DNA from: Alkaliphilus flagellatus
Lineage (GTDB): Bacteria > Bacillota > Clostridia > Peptostreptococcales > Natronincolaceae
Direction: 5' to 3'
Assembly (NCBI RefSeq): GCF_018919215.1
Contig: NZ_JAHLQK010000007.1
Span: 40,833-104,832, forward strand
Length of the DNA stretch: 64,000 nucleotides
The notes beneath the pieces were generated by a model that saw nothing but the letters and a program-made list of their open reading frames with translations, was not told the DNA's origin and made no database searches. Made by a program: the position numbers and the translations under genes. This document shows, one piece after another, positions 52,919 to 62,958 of this stretch (the first letter of the stretch is position 1; every line of letters starts with the position of its first letter).

Positions 52919-53959
52919 ATGTCGAAAAAAAACGGATTTAAAATAATACTATTATTAATAGCTTTATTTGTATGTATGATTATTGCAATAACATTGGGGG
53001 CAGTTAGAATTCCTGTAAAGGATACAATAAATATTATTGGAAGTCGTATTGGCTTTTTAAGCTCTAGAATTGATTTAAGTGGCATAAAGGAGTCAAACAT
53101 ATTCATCGTACTAAATATAAGACTTCCAAGAATTATATTAGCTTCATTGGTGGGAGCTATACTTGCTTCAGTAGGGGCTTCCTACCAAGCTATTTTTAAA
53201 AATCCAATGGCAGATCCCTTTGTTATGGGGGTATCCTCAGGGGCAGCTTTTGGAGCAACAATTAGTATTGTCTTAGGATTAAATCAAGGAATATTAGGTT
53301 TTGGTTTTACATCGATAGTCGCATTTCTAGGAGCATTGGCAACGACAGCTATAGTTTATAATTTGGCCCGTATTGGACATAAAATATCTACTACTTCTAT
53401 TTTGTTGGCAGGTATTGTTATGAGTTCCTTATTATCATCAGGAATTTCTATTATGATGATTTTTAATCAGGATGAACTAGCTAACATAGTTTCATGGACC
53501 ATGGGGAGTTTTAATGGTGCCAATTGGAACCAAATTATTATAATTGTATTCCCAGTACTAATAGGGCTTTTATTTCTATCTTCCTTAGCCAGAGAAATGA
53601 ATGCCATAGTTATGGGAGAGGAAGATGCACAAAACATGGGAGTAAATGTAGAGTTAATTAAAAAATTAATTTTAGTAGTAGCATCTCTTCTTTCAGCATT
53701 AGCTGTTTCGGTTAGTGGTATTATTGGGTTTGCAGGAATTATTGTTCCCCATCTTTTTCGTATAATATTTGGGTCAGATCATAAAATCTTGATTCCAGTA
53801 TCTGCAATAGGTGGAGGTGTTTTTTTACTGCTTTGTGATACTTTAGCAAGGACAATTGTTCCAGGACGAGAATTACCTGTCGGAGTAATTACCTCAGTGT
53901 TAGGAGGACCTTTCTTTTTATATTTATTAAAGAAGGCAAGAAGCAAAACCATGATGTAG
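52919..53959 (+). CDS. btuC: Iron/cobamide ABC permease (BtuC/FecCD family)
   Basis: 346 residues, about ten helices. NIRLPRIILASLVGAILASV, YQAIFKNPMADPFVMGVSSG, ILLAGIVMSSLLSSG, IGFAGIIVPHLFRIIFGSDH, and the ending LARTIVPGRELPVGVITSVLGGPFF are typical of FecCD permeases. Corrinoid is assigned from the riboswitch operon context, since siderophore permeases look the same. Confidence 0.92.
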   Translation: MSKKNGFKIILLLIALFVCMIIAITLGAVRIPVKDTINIIGSRIGFLSSRIDLSGIKESNIFIVLNIRLPRIILASLVGAILASVGASYQAIFKNPMADPFVMGVSSGAAFGATISIVLGLNQGILGFGFTSIVAFLGALATTAIVYNLARIGHKISTTSILLAGIVMSSLLSSGISIMMIFNQDELANIVSWTMGSFNGANWNQIIIIVFPVLIGLLFLSSLAREMNAIVMGEEDAQNMGVNVELIKKLILVVASLLSALAVSVSGIIGFAGIIVPHLFRIIFGSDHKILIPVSAIGGGVFLLLCDTLARTIVPGRELPVGVITSVLGGPFFLYLLKKARSKTMM

Positions 53960-53970
53960 CGAGGGATAAA

Positions 53971-54756
53971 ATGAATTCAATTTTAAATGTGGAAAATATA
54001 GAATTTAGTTATGATAAAGCACCTCTGCTAGAGGATATAGATTTTAATGTTCCGAATGGAAGCTTTGTTAGCATACTTGGGCCAAATGGCTCTGGTAAAA
54101 CCACACTACTTAAAAATCTATGTGGACTTTTAAGTCCTAGAAAGGGTACAATATCTCTAAGAAATAGAAAAATAGGTAGTTTTAAGCATAAAGAGTTTGC
54201 AAAGACTGTAGCGGTTGTACATCAATCAAGTAGTGTGGGCTTTTCCTTTTCAGTTTTTGATACTGTACTTATGGGAAGATTCCCATATATAAAAAAGCTT
54301 CAAGGCGAAACAAGTGAAGATATACAAGCTGCCGAGGAAGCTATGAAAAATACAGGCGTATGGCATCTAAGGGAAAAGGATATAAGGGAAATAAGCGGTG
54401 GTGAAAGACAGAGAGTTATGATAGCTAGGGCATTAACTCAAGAGCCAGAACTTTTAATATTAGACGAACCTATTTCTAATTTAGATATAAAGTTTCAAAT
54501 AAACATACTTCAGGTCTGTAAGAAGCTAAATAAGGAAAAAGGTATAACAATTGTTACTACATTACATGATATAAATTTAGCAGGACAATATAGCGATTAT
54601 ATTTTACTTTTAAATAAGGGGAAATTAGTTTCGCAGGATGAGCCTAAAAATGTTCTAACAGTAGAAAACATTGAAAAAGTATATGAGATAAAGGTAGAAC
54701 TATTAAATAGAGATGGACATGAGTTTCCATATATTGTTCCACGAACTAGCTTATAA
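53971..54756 (+). CDS. btuD: Cobamide ABC transporter ATPase (BtuD-like)
   Basis: 261 residues. Walker A GPNGSGKTT, Q-loop VHQSS, FDTVLMGRFPYI, signature EISGGERQRVMIARAL, Walker B LLILDEPISNLD, switch TTLHD. It completes the binding protein/permease/ATPase set for corrinoid import. 11 bases after the permease gene. Confidence 0.93.
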   Translation: MNSILNVENIEFSYDKAPLLEDIDFNVPNGSFVSILGPNGSGKTTLLKNLCGLLSPRKGTISLRNRKIGSFKHKEFAKTVAVVHQSSSVGFSFSVFDTVLMGRFPYIKKLQGETSEDIQAAEEAMKNTGVWHLREKDIREISGGERQRVMIARALTQEPELLILDEPISNLDIKFQINILQVCKKLNKEKGITIVTTLHDINLAGQYSDYILLLNKGKLVSQDEPKNVLTVENIEKVYEIKVELLNRDGHEFPYIVPRTSL

Positions 54757-54788
54757 GCAGGTAAAAATATAGGACAAGGAGAACACAA

Positions 54789-55349
54789 ATGAAGCCTTTA
54801 ATATTAATTACGGGGGGAGCAAGGAGTGGGAAAAGCACTCTAGCAGAAAAAAAGGCATTGGAGCTTGGTGAAAATGTAGTATATATAGCAACAGCCATAG
54901 CATTCGATGAAGGAATGAAGGATAGAATAAAAAAGCATAGATTAGATAGACCGAAAAATTGGGCAACTGTAGAACGATATAAGGACTTTTCAGCAATTGT
55001 AGAAGATGAAAGCTTTAAAGCAAGCGATCTAATTCTTTTGGATTGTATGACATTAATGGTAACAAATTTAATGTTAGAAAGTAATTTAGATTTTGATAAT
55101 TGTTCTATGGAAGAAGTAGATAGACTAGAAAAGGATATATTTAAAGAAGTAGATGAATTGTTAAATATAATTATGGATAACAATAAAACAGCTATTATAG
55201 TTACTAATGAAGTAGGTATGGGCCTTGTGCCTTCCTATAGAATGGGTAATATATTTAGAGATATAGCCGGAAGAGTTAATCAATATATAGCCAATAAATC
55301 TAAGGAAGTATATTTTACAGTTAGTGGAATAGAAATAAAAATAAAGTGA
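54789..55349 (+). CDS. cobU: Adenosylcobinamide kinase/guanylyltransferase (CobU)
   Basis: 186 residues. P-loop GGARSGKSTLAE at 8-19, IATAIAFDEGMKDRIKKHRL, DRPKNWATVE, LLDCMTLMVTN, and TNEVGMGLVPSYRMGNIFRD. It phosphorylates adenosylcobinamide and then attaches GMP, giving AdoCbi-GDP. Eight bases before cobS. Confidence 0.96.
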   Translation: MKPLILITGGARSGKSTLAEKKALELGENVVYIATAIAFDEGMKDRIKKHRLDRPKNWATVERYKDFSAIVEDESFKASDLILLDCMTLMVTNLMLESNLDFDNCSMEEVDRLEKDIFKEVDELLNIIMDNNKTAIIVTNEVGMGLVPSYRMGNIFRDIAGRVNQYIANKSKEVYFTVSGIEIKIK

Positions 55350-55356
55350 GGAAATT

Positions 55357-56091
55357 ATGAAGAGTTTATTGCTAATGATCACATTTTTTACAAGGATACC
55401 TGTTCATTATACCTATGACTATGATGAAAGAGACTTTATAAAGGGAATAAAACTATTACCAATTATAGGATTGATGATAGGAATATTTCTGTATGTCCCA
55501 ACTTTACTAGAAGATTATTTCCATCGACTTGTTTTAATAGTATTTATTTGGACCATATATTTATTTATAACAGGTGGACTTCATATTGATGGTTTGGCAG
55601 ATACTTTTGATGGTATATTTAGCTATCGCAAAAAGGAAGAAATGCTAAATATTATGAAAGATAGTAGAATTGGGACCTTTGGAGTTATAGGTATTCTTTG
55701 GTTATTATTATTAAATTTATCTCTATCATATTATATAAAAAACATATTTTTAATAATTGTTCCCATAGTAGGAAGAGCCTCAGCCTTGCTTTCTGCTAGT
55801 ATTAGTAGCTATGCACGAAAAGAGGGAGGTATGGGGAATGCTTTCATAGAAAACTGTGGAATTAAGGAAGGTTTATTAGGTATTGTATTATCTCTTGTTT
55901 TAGGATTTGTAATAGGGGATTCTCCAATGATTGCTTCATTATTGGCAACTTTTATCACTGTTATTATATTGACAAAGAATATATCTAAGAAGCTTGGTGG
56001 AATGACTGGAGATACTATAGGTGCAATTGTTGAAATTTCACAGACTTTGTTCATGTTTTTCTGTTATATTGCAGAAATTTTTATCCGATAG
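55357..56091 (+). CDS. cobS: Cobalamin (5'-phosphate) synthase CobS
   Basis: 244 residues, membrane protein. TFFTRIPVHYTYD, GLMIGIFLYVP, TGGLHIDGLADTFDGIFSYR, MKDSRIGTFGV, GGMTGDTIGAIVEISQTLFM. It condenses AdoCbi-GDP with alpha-ribazole (phosphate), the last ring-to-tail joining step. It follows cobU by eight bases. Confidence 0.95.
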   Translation: MKSLLLMITFFTRIPVHYTYDYDERDFIKGIKLLPIIGLMIGIFLYVPTLLEDYFHRLVLIVFIWTIYLFITGGLHIDGLADTFDGIFSYRKKEEMLNIMKDSRIGTFGVIGILWLLLLNLSLSYYIKNIFLIIVPIVGRASALLSASISSYARKEGGMGNAFIENCGIKEGLLGIVLSLVLGFVIGDSPMIASLLATFITVIILTKNISKKLGGMTGDTIGAIVEISQTLFMFFCYIAEIFIR

Positions 56092-56150
56092 CTACAGCTT
56101 TAATATTTGTCTGGAATAAGTCTTTGTTTAAATAAAAGGAGGATACGCCT

Positions 56151-56741
56151 ATGAAATTTATTTTAGTTAGACATGGCGAAACAATGGCTAATATCGGTAA
56201 AATCTATAGTGGATGGTCTAATTATGACCTTACAGAAAAGGGAAAATTGCAAATAAAAATATTAGCCGAAGAATTGAAGTGCTACAAAGTAGATGCTATT
56301 TATGCAAGTTCTTTAGGAAGAACTATGGAGACTGCTAAAGAAATTGCAAGAATAATTGGCAAGGAAGTAGTGGCTAATGATAATTTAAGGGAAATAAACT
56401 TTGGTGTATTCGATGGAAAAACTGCTAAGGAAATAGAAAAAAATTATCCAAATGAGTGGAAAACATGGCTTAATGATTATGAATCTTATAGAATACCTGA
56501 AGGAGAATGTCTACAGGATGTGCTAAATAGAGCAAAGAGTTTTATTGACTCCATTAAGGAAAAGGATGGAACCTGTATTATAGTTAGCCATGGAGGTGTT
56601 ATTCAGTCTATTATTACATATTTATTAGACCTAGAACTAAAAAAAATGTGGCATTTTCAATGTCCACCTGGTGGCTATGTGGAGATCGATTATACAGATA
56701 ACTTTGGTTATTTAAGAAAATTAATTCCATCATATATTTAA
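56151..56741 (+). CDS. cobC: Alpha-ribazole phosphatase-type histidine phosphatase (CobC)
   Basis: 196 residues. Phosphoglycerate-mutase fold: LVRHGETMANIGKIYSGWSN at the N-terminus (catalytic His in RHGE), YASSLGRTMETAKEIA, REINFGVFDGKT, and IIVSHGGVIQSII. By position it removes the 5'-phosphate from alpha-ribazole phosphate or adenosylcobalamin phosphate. Preceded by AAAGGAGG. Confidence 0.9.
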   Translation: MKFILVRHGETMANIGKIYSGWSNYDLTEKGKLQIKILAEELKCYKVDAIYASSLGRTMETAKEIARIIGKEVVANDNLREINFGVFDGKTAKEIEKNYPNEWKTWLNDYESYRIPEGECLQDVLNRAKSFIDSIKEKDGTCIIVSHGGVIQSIITYLLDLELKKMWHFQCPPGGYVEIDYTDNFGYLRKLIPSYI

Positions 56742-56757
56742 GCAAAGGAGAATACAT

Positions 56758-57270
56758 ATGAAGAGTGATACTGAAAAAATAAGCATAGATAATATTAGGG
56801 TTGTTACAAGAAGTGGACTATTAATAGCACTTTCAGCCATAGGTGCCATGATTAAAATACAGGGGACAATAGCCTTCGATTCTATGCCAGGATATTTTGC
56901 TGCTTTATTTATAAGTCCTATGGCTGGTGGTTTTGTAGCTACTCTAGGGCATTTACTGACTTCCATTACTAGTGGATTTCCATTAACAGTTCCAATGCAC
57001 TTAATTGTTGCACTGGAGATGGGGTTATTTGCATATATCTTTGGAATCCTAGGCAGAAAAAGCAATGGTGTTATTGCTTCTATTGTAGCTATATTATTAA
57101 ATGGACCTATTGTAACCTTTGTTGCATCTATTACTGCAAAGATGTTAGGTTTACCATTTAATGGCACTGCTATGTTTAATGCTCTTGTAATTCCTTTAAC
57201 TATAGCTTCATCAGCCAATATTATTCTTGCTTATGTTATATTTAAGATAATAAACAAACAAAAAAGATAG
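56758..57270 (+). CDS. cblT: Alpha-ribazole ECF transporter substrate component (CblT-like)
   Basis: 170 residues, five or six hydrophobic segments of the ECF S-component type: SGLLIALSAIGAMIKIQG, MPGYFAALFISPMAGGFVATLG, LTVPMHLIVALEMGLFAYIFG, LNGPIVTFVASIT. In Listeria and Geobacillus, CblT is the S component for alpha-ribazole and pairs with the kinase CblS. The next gene here is a CblS-type protein, which supports the assignment. The energising module (EcfA/T) is elsewhere. Confidence 0.82.
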   Translation: MKSDTEKISIDNIRVVTRSGLLIALSAIGAMIKIQGTIAFDSMPGYFAALFISPMAGGFVATLGHLLTSITSGFPLTVPMHLIVALEMGLFAYIFGILGRKSNGVIASIVAILLNGPIVTFVASITAKMLGLPFNGTAMFNALVIPLTIASSANIILAYVIFKIINKQKR

Positions 57271-57280
57271 GTGAATTTAG

Positions 57281-58021
57281 ATGGTTAAATATAGAGATTT
57301 AACAATAGTTGATGTTACACCAGATCATAGGATAGTAATTTCCTGTGATTCCTCTGGTGGTATTGGGGACAAGGATATGGATGTTGTAAAGACAGACCCT
57401 GAAACTGTAGGATATTTTACAACCCAAGTAGCACTTATGGAGCTTTTAGCAACAGGAGCTACACCCGTTACTATTGTTAATACTTTAGGCGTGGAGATGG
57501 AGGAAACAGGACAAAAGATAATTAAGGGCATAAAAAAGGCATTAAAGCCTTTAAACTTACAAAATGATATTGTAATAACGGGAAGTACGGAGGAAAATAT
57601 TCCTGTATGTCAAACCTCTATGGGTATTACTATAATCGGAACGATTGAAAAATCTAATTGGAGACGGAAAAAGGCTAGAAAAAGAGATTTAGCAGTTGTT
57701 ATAGGAATACCAAAAGTAGGTCATGAGGTATTGGATGATAAGGGAAGAGAAACAATGTCCATACCTATATTATTAGAATTACTTAACAAACCATATATAA
57801 ACGATATTTTACCTGTGGGATCTAAAGGAATAGCTTATGAACTAAAAGAAATGGCAGATACTAACGGATTGAGTTGTAACATATACGATAAATCAGATAT
57901 TAATCTAGATAAGTCAGCAGGCCCTGCTACCTGCGCTATCCTTGCCGTTGATAGAGAAGGCTACGAAGATTTAAAAAAATCTATCTCTATTCCGGTTAAA
58001 TTTATTGGTATTTTTGTTTAG
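57281..58021 (+). CDS. cblS: Alpha-ribazole kinase CblS-like (AIR-synthase fold)
   Basis: 246 residues, PurM-like. ISCDSSGGIGDKDMDVVKTD, TTQVALMELLATGATPVTIVNT, ITGSTEENIPVCQTSMGITIIG, and AGPATCAILAVDRE. Single-gene AIR-synthase relatives next to CblT are the alpha-ribazole kinases described in Listeria, which convert salvaged alpha-ribazole to its phosphate and so bypass CobT. No cobT lies in this operon, in agreement. Last gene of the operon. Confidence 0.82.
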   Translation: MVKYRDLTIVDVTPDHRIVISCDSSGGIGDKDMDVVKTDPETVGYFTTQVALMELLATGATPVTIVNTLGVEMEETGQKIIKGIKKALKPLNLQNDIVITGSTEENIPVCQTSMGITIIGTIEKSNWRRKKARKRDLAVVIGIPKVGHEVLDDKGRETMSIPILLELLNKPYINDILPVGSKGIAYELKEMADTNGLSCNIYDKSDINLDKSAGPATCAILAVDREGYEDLKKSISIPVKFIGIFV

Positions 58022-58035
58022 CTTGATATTGATGC

Positions 58036-58080
58036 AAACCAACCTCTTTCGATTTTTCGTTAGAGGTTGGTTTTCTTTTT
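58036..58080 (+). terminator. Terminator of the cobamide operon
   Basis: AACCAACCTCT pairs with AGAGGTTGGTT around a T-rich loop, then TTCTTTTTC. Confidence 0.9.
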
Positions 58081-58198
58081 CAGAGATATAAATCAGTTAG
58101 ACAATTCTGATTAACCTAGTCTATAATAAAAATATGTAGAGAGTCATTAATACCAATAAATAATAATTAAAGGGATAGTAGGTTAAGGGGATGAGTAA

Positions 58199-58840
58199 AT
58201 GATAAAAGTTTTGATAGTGGATGATCAAAATTTAATAAGAGAAGGACTTAGTATGATGCTAAGTTTATACAAAGATATTTTAGTAGTTGGAGAGGCTACT
58301 AATGGTAAGGAAGCTATAGAAGTTATGAATAAAAAAGAAATTGATTTAATACTAATGGATATTCGTATGCCTATAATGAATGGTGTAGAATCTACTAAAA
58401 TAATCAAAACAGAATATCCAGATGTTAAAGTTTTAATACTTACTACCTTTAATGAAGATGAATATATATTTCAAGGTCTAGAAAATGGGGCAGATGGATA
58501 TTTACTTAAGGATATAAGTTCGGAGGAATTGGTTAATGCAATAAGAACTGTATATGAGGGAAACATTCTTTTACAGCCGGATGTGGCTAAAAAAGTAGTT
58601 AGTGCTATAAGGGATATAGAAAATATTTCAAAATCCTACGAAAAAATAAACAGTTTGACTACGTTAACTCAGCGAGAAATAGAGATATCTTGTTTAGTTG
58701 CAGATGGAAAAAGTAATAAAGAGATAAGTGCTATTCTTTTTATAACAGAAGGTACTGTTAAAAATCACTTAACTAGAATTTTAGATAAGCTTAATGTTAG
58801 AGATAGAACTCAACTGGCATTACTTATGAAGAAAAAATAA
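58199..58840 (+). CDS. NarL/LuxR-family response regulator
   Basis: 213 residues. Receiver domain with the acidic pair VDDQN, phospho-Asp in LILMDIRMPIMNGVES, Lys in LLKDIS. C-terminal LuxR helix-turn-helix (about 150-210: LTQREIEISCLVADGKSNKEI, quoted here as its two halves LTQREIEISCLV and ADGKSNKEI; GTVKNHLTRILDKLNV). Paired with the kinase 215 bases downstream. Targets unknown. Confidence 0.92.
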   Translation: MIKVLIVDDQNLIREGLSMMLSLYKDILVVGEATNGKEAIEVMNKKEIDLILMDIRMPIMNGVESTKIIKTEYPDVKVLILTTFNEDEYIFQGLENGADGYLLKDISSEELVNAIRTVYEGNILLQPDVAKKVVSAIRDIENISKSYEKINSLTTLTQREIEISCLVADGKSNKEISAILFITEGTVKNHLTRILDKLNVRDRTQLALLMKKK

Positions 58841-58903
58841 CATTACTTTAGGCACATAGAAGACGTTACTAAATGGTTACGTTACCTTAGATGGAGGTTT
58901 TAA

Positions 58904-59062
58904 ATATTACTTTTAGTAACAATTTTTCAAATAGTTTTAATTTCTATGGTTGGTTTATATTTATTTAAATTTAATAGTATTAATAACAGAGGTATGCTAT
59001 ATAAAAAAGTAAATAAAGTAAATAAAGTAAAAACATATTTAAGGAGAGAGTTGGTTGATTAA
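58904..59062 (+). CDS. Possible 52-codon membrane peptide with non-standard start
   Basis: A frame between the regulator and kinase genes: one hydrophobic helix (LLLVTIFQIVLISMVGLYLF) then a basic tail (KKVNKVNKVKTYLRREL). It overlaps the kinase start by eight bases, and TGGAGG lies 6 bases before codon 1. That codon, however, is ATA, not a usual start; the first ATG is codon 15 (58946). Composition and position look coding, but it may be a relic. Confidence 0.3.
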   Translation: MLLLVTIFQIVLISMVGLYLFKFNSINNRGMLYKKVNKVNKVKTYLRRELVD

Positions 59063-60251
59063 GGAAAAAAAATATAGATATTATATAAGATGGCTTATAC
59101 TAATACTTATTTTATTAAATATATTATTTAGTTTTAAAGATAATGTCACTATATTAATATTATATTTATGTTTGTATGTAGTAATTATTGTAAATGATAG
59201 AATACGAATTAGAGGGATGACTAGCTATAAAGAATACTACATTTCTTTGACAGTATCTGTTGTTTTAAGTGCAGCTTTAGCTTATTTAGTTGGAGGATAT
59301 ACACAAATATATATGTATGTAGTGATTTATGAAATAATACTTTTTAATAGTGGAAAATATCCTTTATTTCTATTAATAGTAGAAATACTAATGATTCTAT
59401 TTGGAAGAGCCGTATTAAATGCAAATATAAACCCAATATCTATTCCAGAATATTTAAAAGAAACTATCTTTGATTTTTTTGCCATGTCTGCATTTTTATT
59501 GTTTTATTGTCTTAGTATATACTCTTATAAATCTCTATTTATAGAAAAGAGAAAGGTTGAAAAACTACATGATAAGCTAAAGCAATCATATGATATATTA
59601 AATGAACAATCTAAAAATATTAAAGAGTTAACTATAACAAAAGAAAGAAATAGAGTTGCTCAAGAAATTCATGATACTTTAGGACATAGCCTCATAGCAT
59701 TAAATATGAATTTAGATGTAGCACATAAAATGTTGGACATTGATAATATAAAAACTAAAGAACTAATTAATAAATCTCAAATATTAACTAAAGAGTGTAT
59801 GAATAATTTACGAGATGCTGTATATACCTTAAAGGAAGATAATAATACATTAATTAAACTAATACAAAAAATGGCTGATAATATTGAAAGTACAGGAACA
59901 GTTAAGATTGATATTAATATAGATGAAGAAGTTGAAGGAATGAAAGCAGAATATAATAGAATTATCTATACGACTATAAAAGAAGGCATAACTAATAGTA
60001 TTAAACATGGGCAATCTGATAGAATAAGTATTAATGTTGGTTTAAATAAAGATAATGTCCGTATAAGCATTGAAGACAATGGATTAGGATGTGAAAATTT
60101 AGTTAAAAGCAATGGATTATTAGGAATTGAAGATAGGATATCAGAAGTTGGAGGACTTATAAATTATGATTTTAGTGTTAGTAAAGGGTTTAAAATAGAA
60201 ATTTACTTACCAATTGAGAATCCGGTAATTTTTAAATGTAGTGAAATATAG
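59055..60251 (+). CDS. Sensor histidine kinase, DesK/LytS-like HisKA_3 type
   Basis: 398 residues, TTG start with AAGGAG 8 bases upstream. About five or six membrane helices in the first 155 residues, a coiled segment, then HisKA_3 with the phosphorylated His in AQEIHDTLGHSLIALNM (about 207), and HATPase_c (IIYTTIKEGITNSIKHG, ISIEDNGLGC, NGLLGIEDRI). Partner of the NarL-type regulator upstream. The signal is unknown; DesK-like kinases sense membrane or cell-wall state. Confidence 0.9.
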   Translation: MIKEKKYRYYIRWLILILILLNILFSFKDNVTILILYLCLYVVIIVNDRIRIRGMTSYKEYYISLTVSVVLSAALAYLVGGYTQIYMYVVIYEIILFNSGKYPLFLLIVEILMILFGRAVLNANINPISIPEYLKETIFDFFAMSAFLLFYCLSIYSYKSLFIEKRKVEKLHDKLKQSYDILNEQSKNIKELTITKERNRVAQEIHDTLGHSLIALNMNLDVAHKMLDIDNIKTKELINKSQILTKECMNNLRDAVYTLKEDNNTLIKLIQKMADNIESTGTVKIDINIDEEVEGMKAEYNRIIYTTIKEGITNSIKHGQSDRISINVGLNKDNVRISIEDNGLGCENLVKSNGLLGIEDRISEVGGLINYDFSVSKGFKIEIYLPIENPVIFKCSEI

Positions 60252-60286
60252 CAAGTAGTAGTATAAAAAATCGGTGCTTAAATAAA

Positions 60287-60346
60287 AATAAATGCTCTTT
60301 TCTGGTTTTGTATATTCACATGTTCCAGATTAGAGCATTTTTTTAT
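60287..60346. terminator. Bidirectional terminator between kinase and Cys-rich gene
   Basis: AAATGCTCT(TT)TCTGG pairs with CCAGA(TT)AGAGCATTT around a 19-base loop, with T-run on the plus strand and A-rich sequence before it. Confidence 0.8.
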
Positions 60347-60612
60347 TCTTTCTCGCTCCCTATACGAATAACTTCCTTCATTTTAGACATAACGTGATCA
60401 TATCCGCCTTCACTATGGGGTAGAGTACAATTAGTACAATTTTTTATTCCACTATCTGTATATGTAAACCCACCGCCACATTTATCTTTTAACATATAAA
60501 GTGGACAGTAGCAAAATAAACAGTTGAATTTCGTTAAATCACTTACATTATGACAAGGGAAAAATTCGCATCTACTATTTTGAACAAATTTATAGTTTTC
60601 TGTATTAGTCAA
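60343..60612 (-). CDS. Cysteine-rich small domain protein (PF04071-like)
   Basis: 89 residues, minus strand, TTG start behind AGAGGTG. Nine cysteines: CEFFPCH, then FNCLFCYCPLY, DKCGG, NCTNCTLPH. The pattern FFPCHN..FNCLFCYCPLY..K.CGG...KNCTNCTLPH is that of the Cys-rich small domain, a presumed metal-binding unit. The family often occurs near cobalamin or metal-handling genes; here it is 2.3 kb past the cobamide operon. Confidence 0.85.
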   Translation of the reverse strand: MTNTENYKFVQNSRCEFFPCHNVSDLTKFNCLFCYCPLYMLKDKCGGGFTYTDSGIKNCTNCTLPHSEGGYDHVMSKMKEVIRIGSEKE

Positions 60613-60844
60613 AATATCACCTCTAGTTTCATCATATTATGTAATTAATCTCTAATAATATTATTCTTCAAATACTTTGTAATTCCTGCTAATAAGCTAT
60701 TTAAGAGTCTTAAAATATATAAGATTTTAAAATAAGTTAAAATTGCAAATTAGAACTAAAGTTCTATTTACTAGTTTAAGACATTGGATTTAGGATATAT
60801 ATTGGATTGTATATACATAATCGATTTTAACATGGGAGATGGAT

Positions 60845-62836
60845 ATGATGAAAAGTATAAAGCTAAAATTAATAGTTTATTTTGTATTAATATTACTAAT
60901 TACATCTACAGTATTGGGGAGTATTTCATATACAAGTGCTTCAAAAGCTATTGTTAATGAAGCAAGTCACGCCGTAATAGACCTTGCGACATCGGCTTCC
61001 GCAGTAGTAAAGAGTAGAATTGAAAGTCAGTTAATAGAGTTAAAGTCAATTGCTAGAAAAAGTGAAATAGAAGGTATGCAGTGGGAGATTCAAAAAGAAA
61101 CATTAAAGCATGAAATGGAATATTTTGATTTTTTAGCATTGGGAGTCGTTTATCCTGATGGGACTACTTTATATAGTGATGGTTCAACAGCGCAGTTAGG
61201 TGATAGAGATTATGTAAAAAAAGCTTTTCAAGGAGAAGCAAATGTTTCAGACCCAATATTAAGTAGGGTAACCAATGAAATGGCTTTAATGTTTGCAGCC
61301 CCAATAGAGCATGATGGCAAAATAGTAGCAGTTTTAATTGGTAGAAAACCTGCAAATGCTTTAAACGATGATATTGCTGATATGGGATATGGTAATAAAG
61401 GTTATGCGTATATTATAGGTAAAGATGGTACGATGTATGCCCATGAAAATCAGCAATTGGTACTGGAACAGCGAAATGCATTTAAAGATATAGAAACAGG
61501 TGGGGATCTTAAAGAACTTGGTCTAGCTATGAAGGACATGGATATGACATCTCGACAAATAGTTACATATGAATTTTTAGGAGATAGGCGTTATATAGGA
61601 ATGTCTCCAATAGAGAATACTGACTGGTTAGTTGCAGTCGGAGGATATGAAAGTGAAATATTAAGTAGTATAAATCCAATGAGAATGCAAATTTTAATTA
61701 CATCTTTTTTAATTACTGTATTTGGTGGTATAGCAATATTCATAATAGGTGCTACAATTGTTAAACCTATAGTTTTTGCAGCTAAATATGCTGAGGAAAT
61801 TGCAAATCTAGATATTCGCAGAGATGTACCAGCAAAGTATTTAAAAAACAAAGATGAGACAGGAATATTAGCAAGATCTATGCAGTCTACAAGTGAAAAC
61901 TTAAGACGGATTGTTGGTCAAGTTACAGAAGCTTCCCATCAAATTGCTTCCTCTTCTGAGCAGTTAACAGCAACAACTCAGGAATCTGCTATGGTTTCCG
62001 AAGAAATAGCTAGAACTGTAGAGCAAATTTCTAGTACAGCAGAGGAACAGGCCAGCGATACTGAAAATGGGGTCAATAATGCTAAGGTTCTAGGTAAAAT
62101 GGTAAAAGAGAACCAAAAGCATGTTCGCAAGCTAAATACCTTCGCAGATGAGGTACTGGTGTTGAAAAATGAGGGGAATATTTTGATGGAAGAATTAAAT
62201 GAAAGAACTAAGGATAGTGATCAAGGAATTAAAAAAGTATACGAAGAAATTAAAAATACTACACTTAATTCTGCTAAAATTAATGATGCTAGTAATCTAA
62301 TCAAAAATATTGCAGAGCAGACAAACTTACTAGCATTAAATGCAGCTATTGAGGCGGCTCGGGCAGGAGAGGCAGGAAGAGGATTTGCGGTTGTAGCTGA
62401 AGAAATTCGAAAGCTAGCAGAGGAATCCAAAAGATCTACTATAGTTATTGAGAATATAGTTAGTCAACTTCAACAAAGTACAGGGGATTCTGAATCCACA
62501 ATTAATGATGTAATAAGAGTAGTAGACATTCAACAGAAAAGTCTTAAAGAAACAGAGAATAAATTTTTAGGAATCACTCATGCTGTGGACAGAATAAAAG
62601 AAATGATTAACCAGTTAGATGATGCTAGTGAAATAATAAATCAAAGTCAAGATGATGTTATTGCGATACTACACCATTTATCTGAAATAGCTGAAGAAAA
62701 TGCAGCTAGTACTGAGGAAGTATCAGCTGCATCAGAAGAGCAAAGTGCTTCTATTCAAGAAATAGCTAATTCTAGTGAAGGGTTAAGTCATTTAGCTCAG
62801 GAAATGATAAATTTGGTAAATAAATTTAATATTTAA
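60845..62836 (+). CDS. Methyl-accepting chemotaxis protein with Cache sensor
   Basis: 663 residues (ATG 60845, GGGAG 6 bases upstream; neighbouring ATGs at 60839 and 60848 also in frame). Helix about 6-28, double-Cache sensor domain (about 30-275: [58 protein letters not shown]), second helix (about 280-303), HAMP, and a long signalling domain with [20 protein letters not shown] and [18 protein letters not shown]. Cache sensors bind small metabolites such as amino acids. Single gene with a terminator. Confidence 0.94.
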   Translation: MMKSIKLKLIVYFVLILLITSTVLGSISYTSASKAIVNEASHAVIDLATSASAVVKSRIESQLIELKSIARKSEIEGMQWEIQKETLKHEMEYFDFLALGVVYPDGTTLYSDGSTAQLGDRDYVKKAFQGEANVSDPILSRVTNEMALMFAAPIEHDGKIVAVLIGRKPANALNDDIADMGYGNKGYAYIIGKDGTMYAHENQQLVLEQRNAFKDIETGGDLKELGLAMKDMDMTSRQIVTYEFLGDRRYIGMSPIENTDWLVAVGGYESEILSSINPMRMQILITSFLITVFGGIAIFIIGATIVKPIVFAAKYAEEIANLDIRRDVPAKYLKNKDETGILARSMQSTSENLRRIVGQVTEASHQIASSSEQLTATTQESAMVSEEIARTVEQISSTAEEQASDTENGVNNAKVLGKMVKENQKHVRKLNTFADEVLVLKNEGNILMEELNERTKDSDQGIKKVYEEIKNTTLNSAKINDASNLIKNIAEQTNLLALNAAIEAARAGEAGRGFAVVAEEIRKLAEESKRSTIVIENIVSQLQQSTGDSESTINDVIRVVDIQQKSLKETENKFLGITHAVDRIKEMINQLDDASEIINQSQDDVIAILHHLSEIAEENAASTEEVSAASEEQSASIQEIANSSEGLSHLAQEMINLVNKFNI

Positions 62837-62838
62837 GG

Positions 62839-62877
62839 AAAAATGCCTATATTTCTTTGAAATATAGGCATTTTTTA
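62839..62877 (+). terminator. Terminator after Cache chemoreceptor
   Basis: AAATGCCTATATTTC pairs with GAAATATAGGCATTT around TTT, then TTTATT. Confidence 0.92.
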
Positions 62878-62958
62878 TTGGAAAAGGTTATTAACTAATA
62901 TTGATAATGTTTTGAAAATTATGGATTGTTTTTTTTATATTTTAATATAAAAATATAG

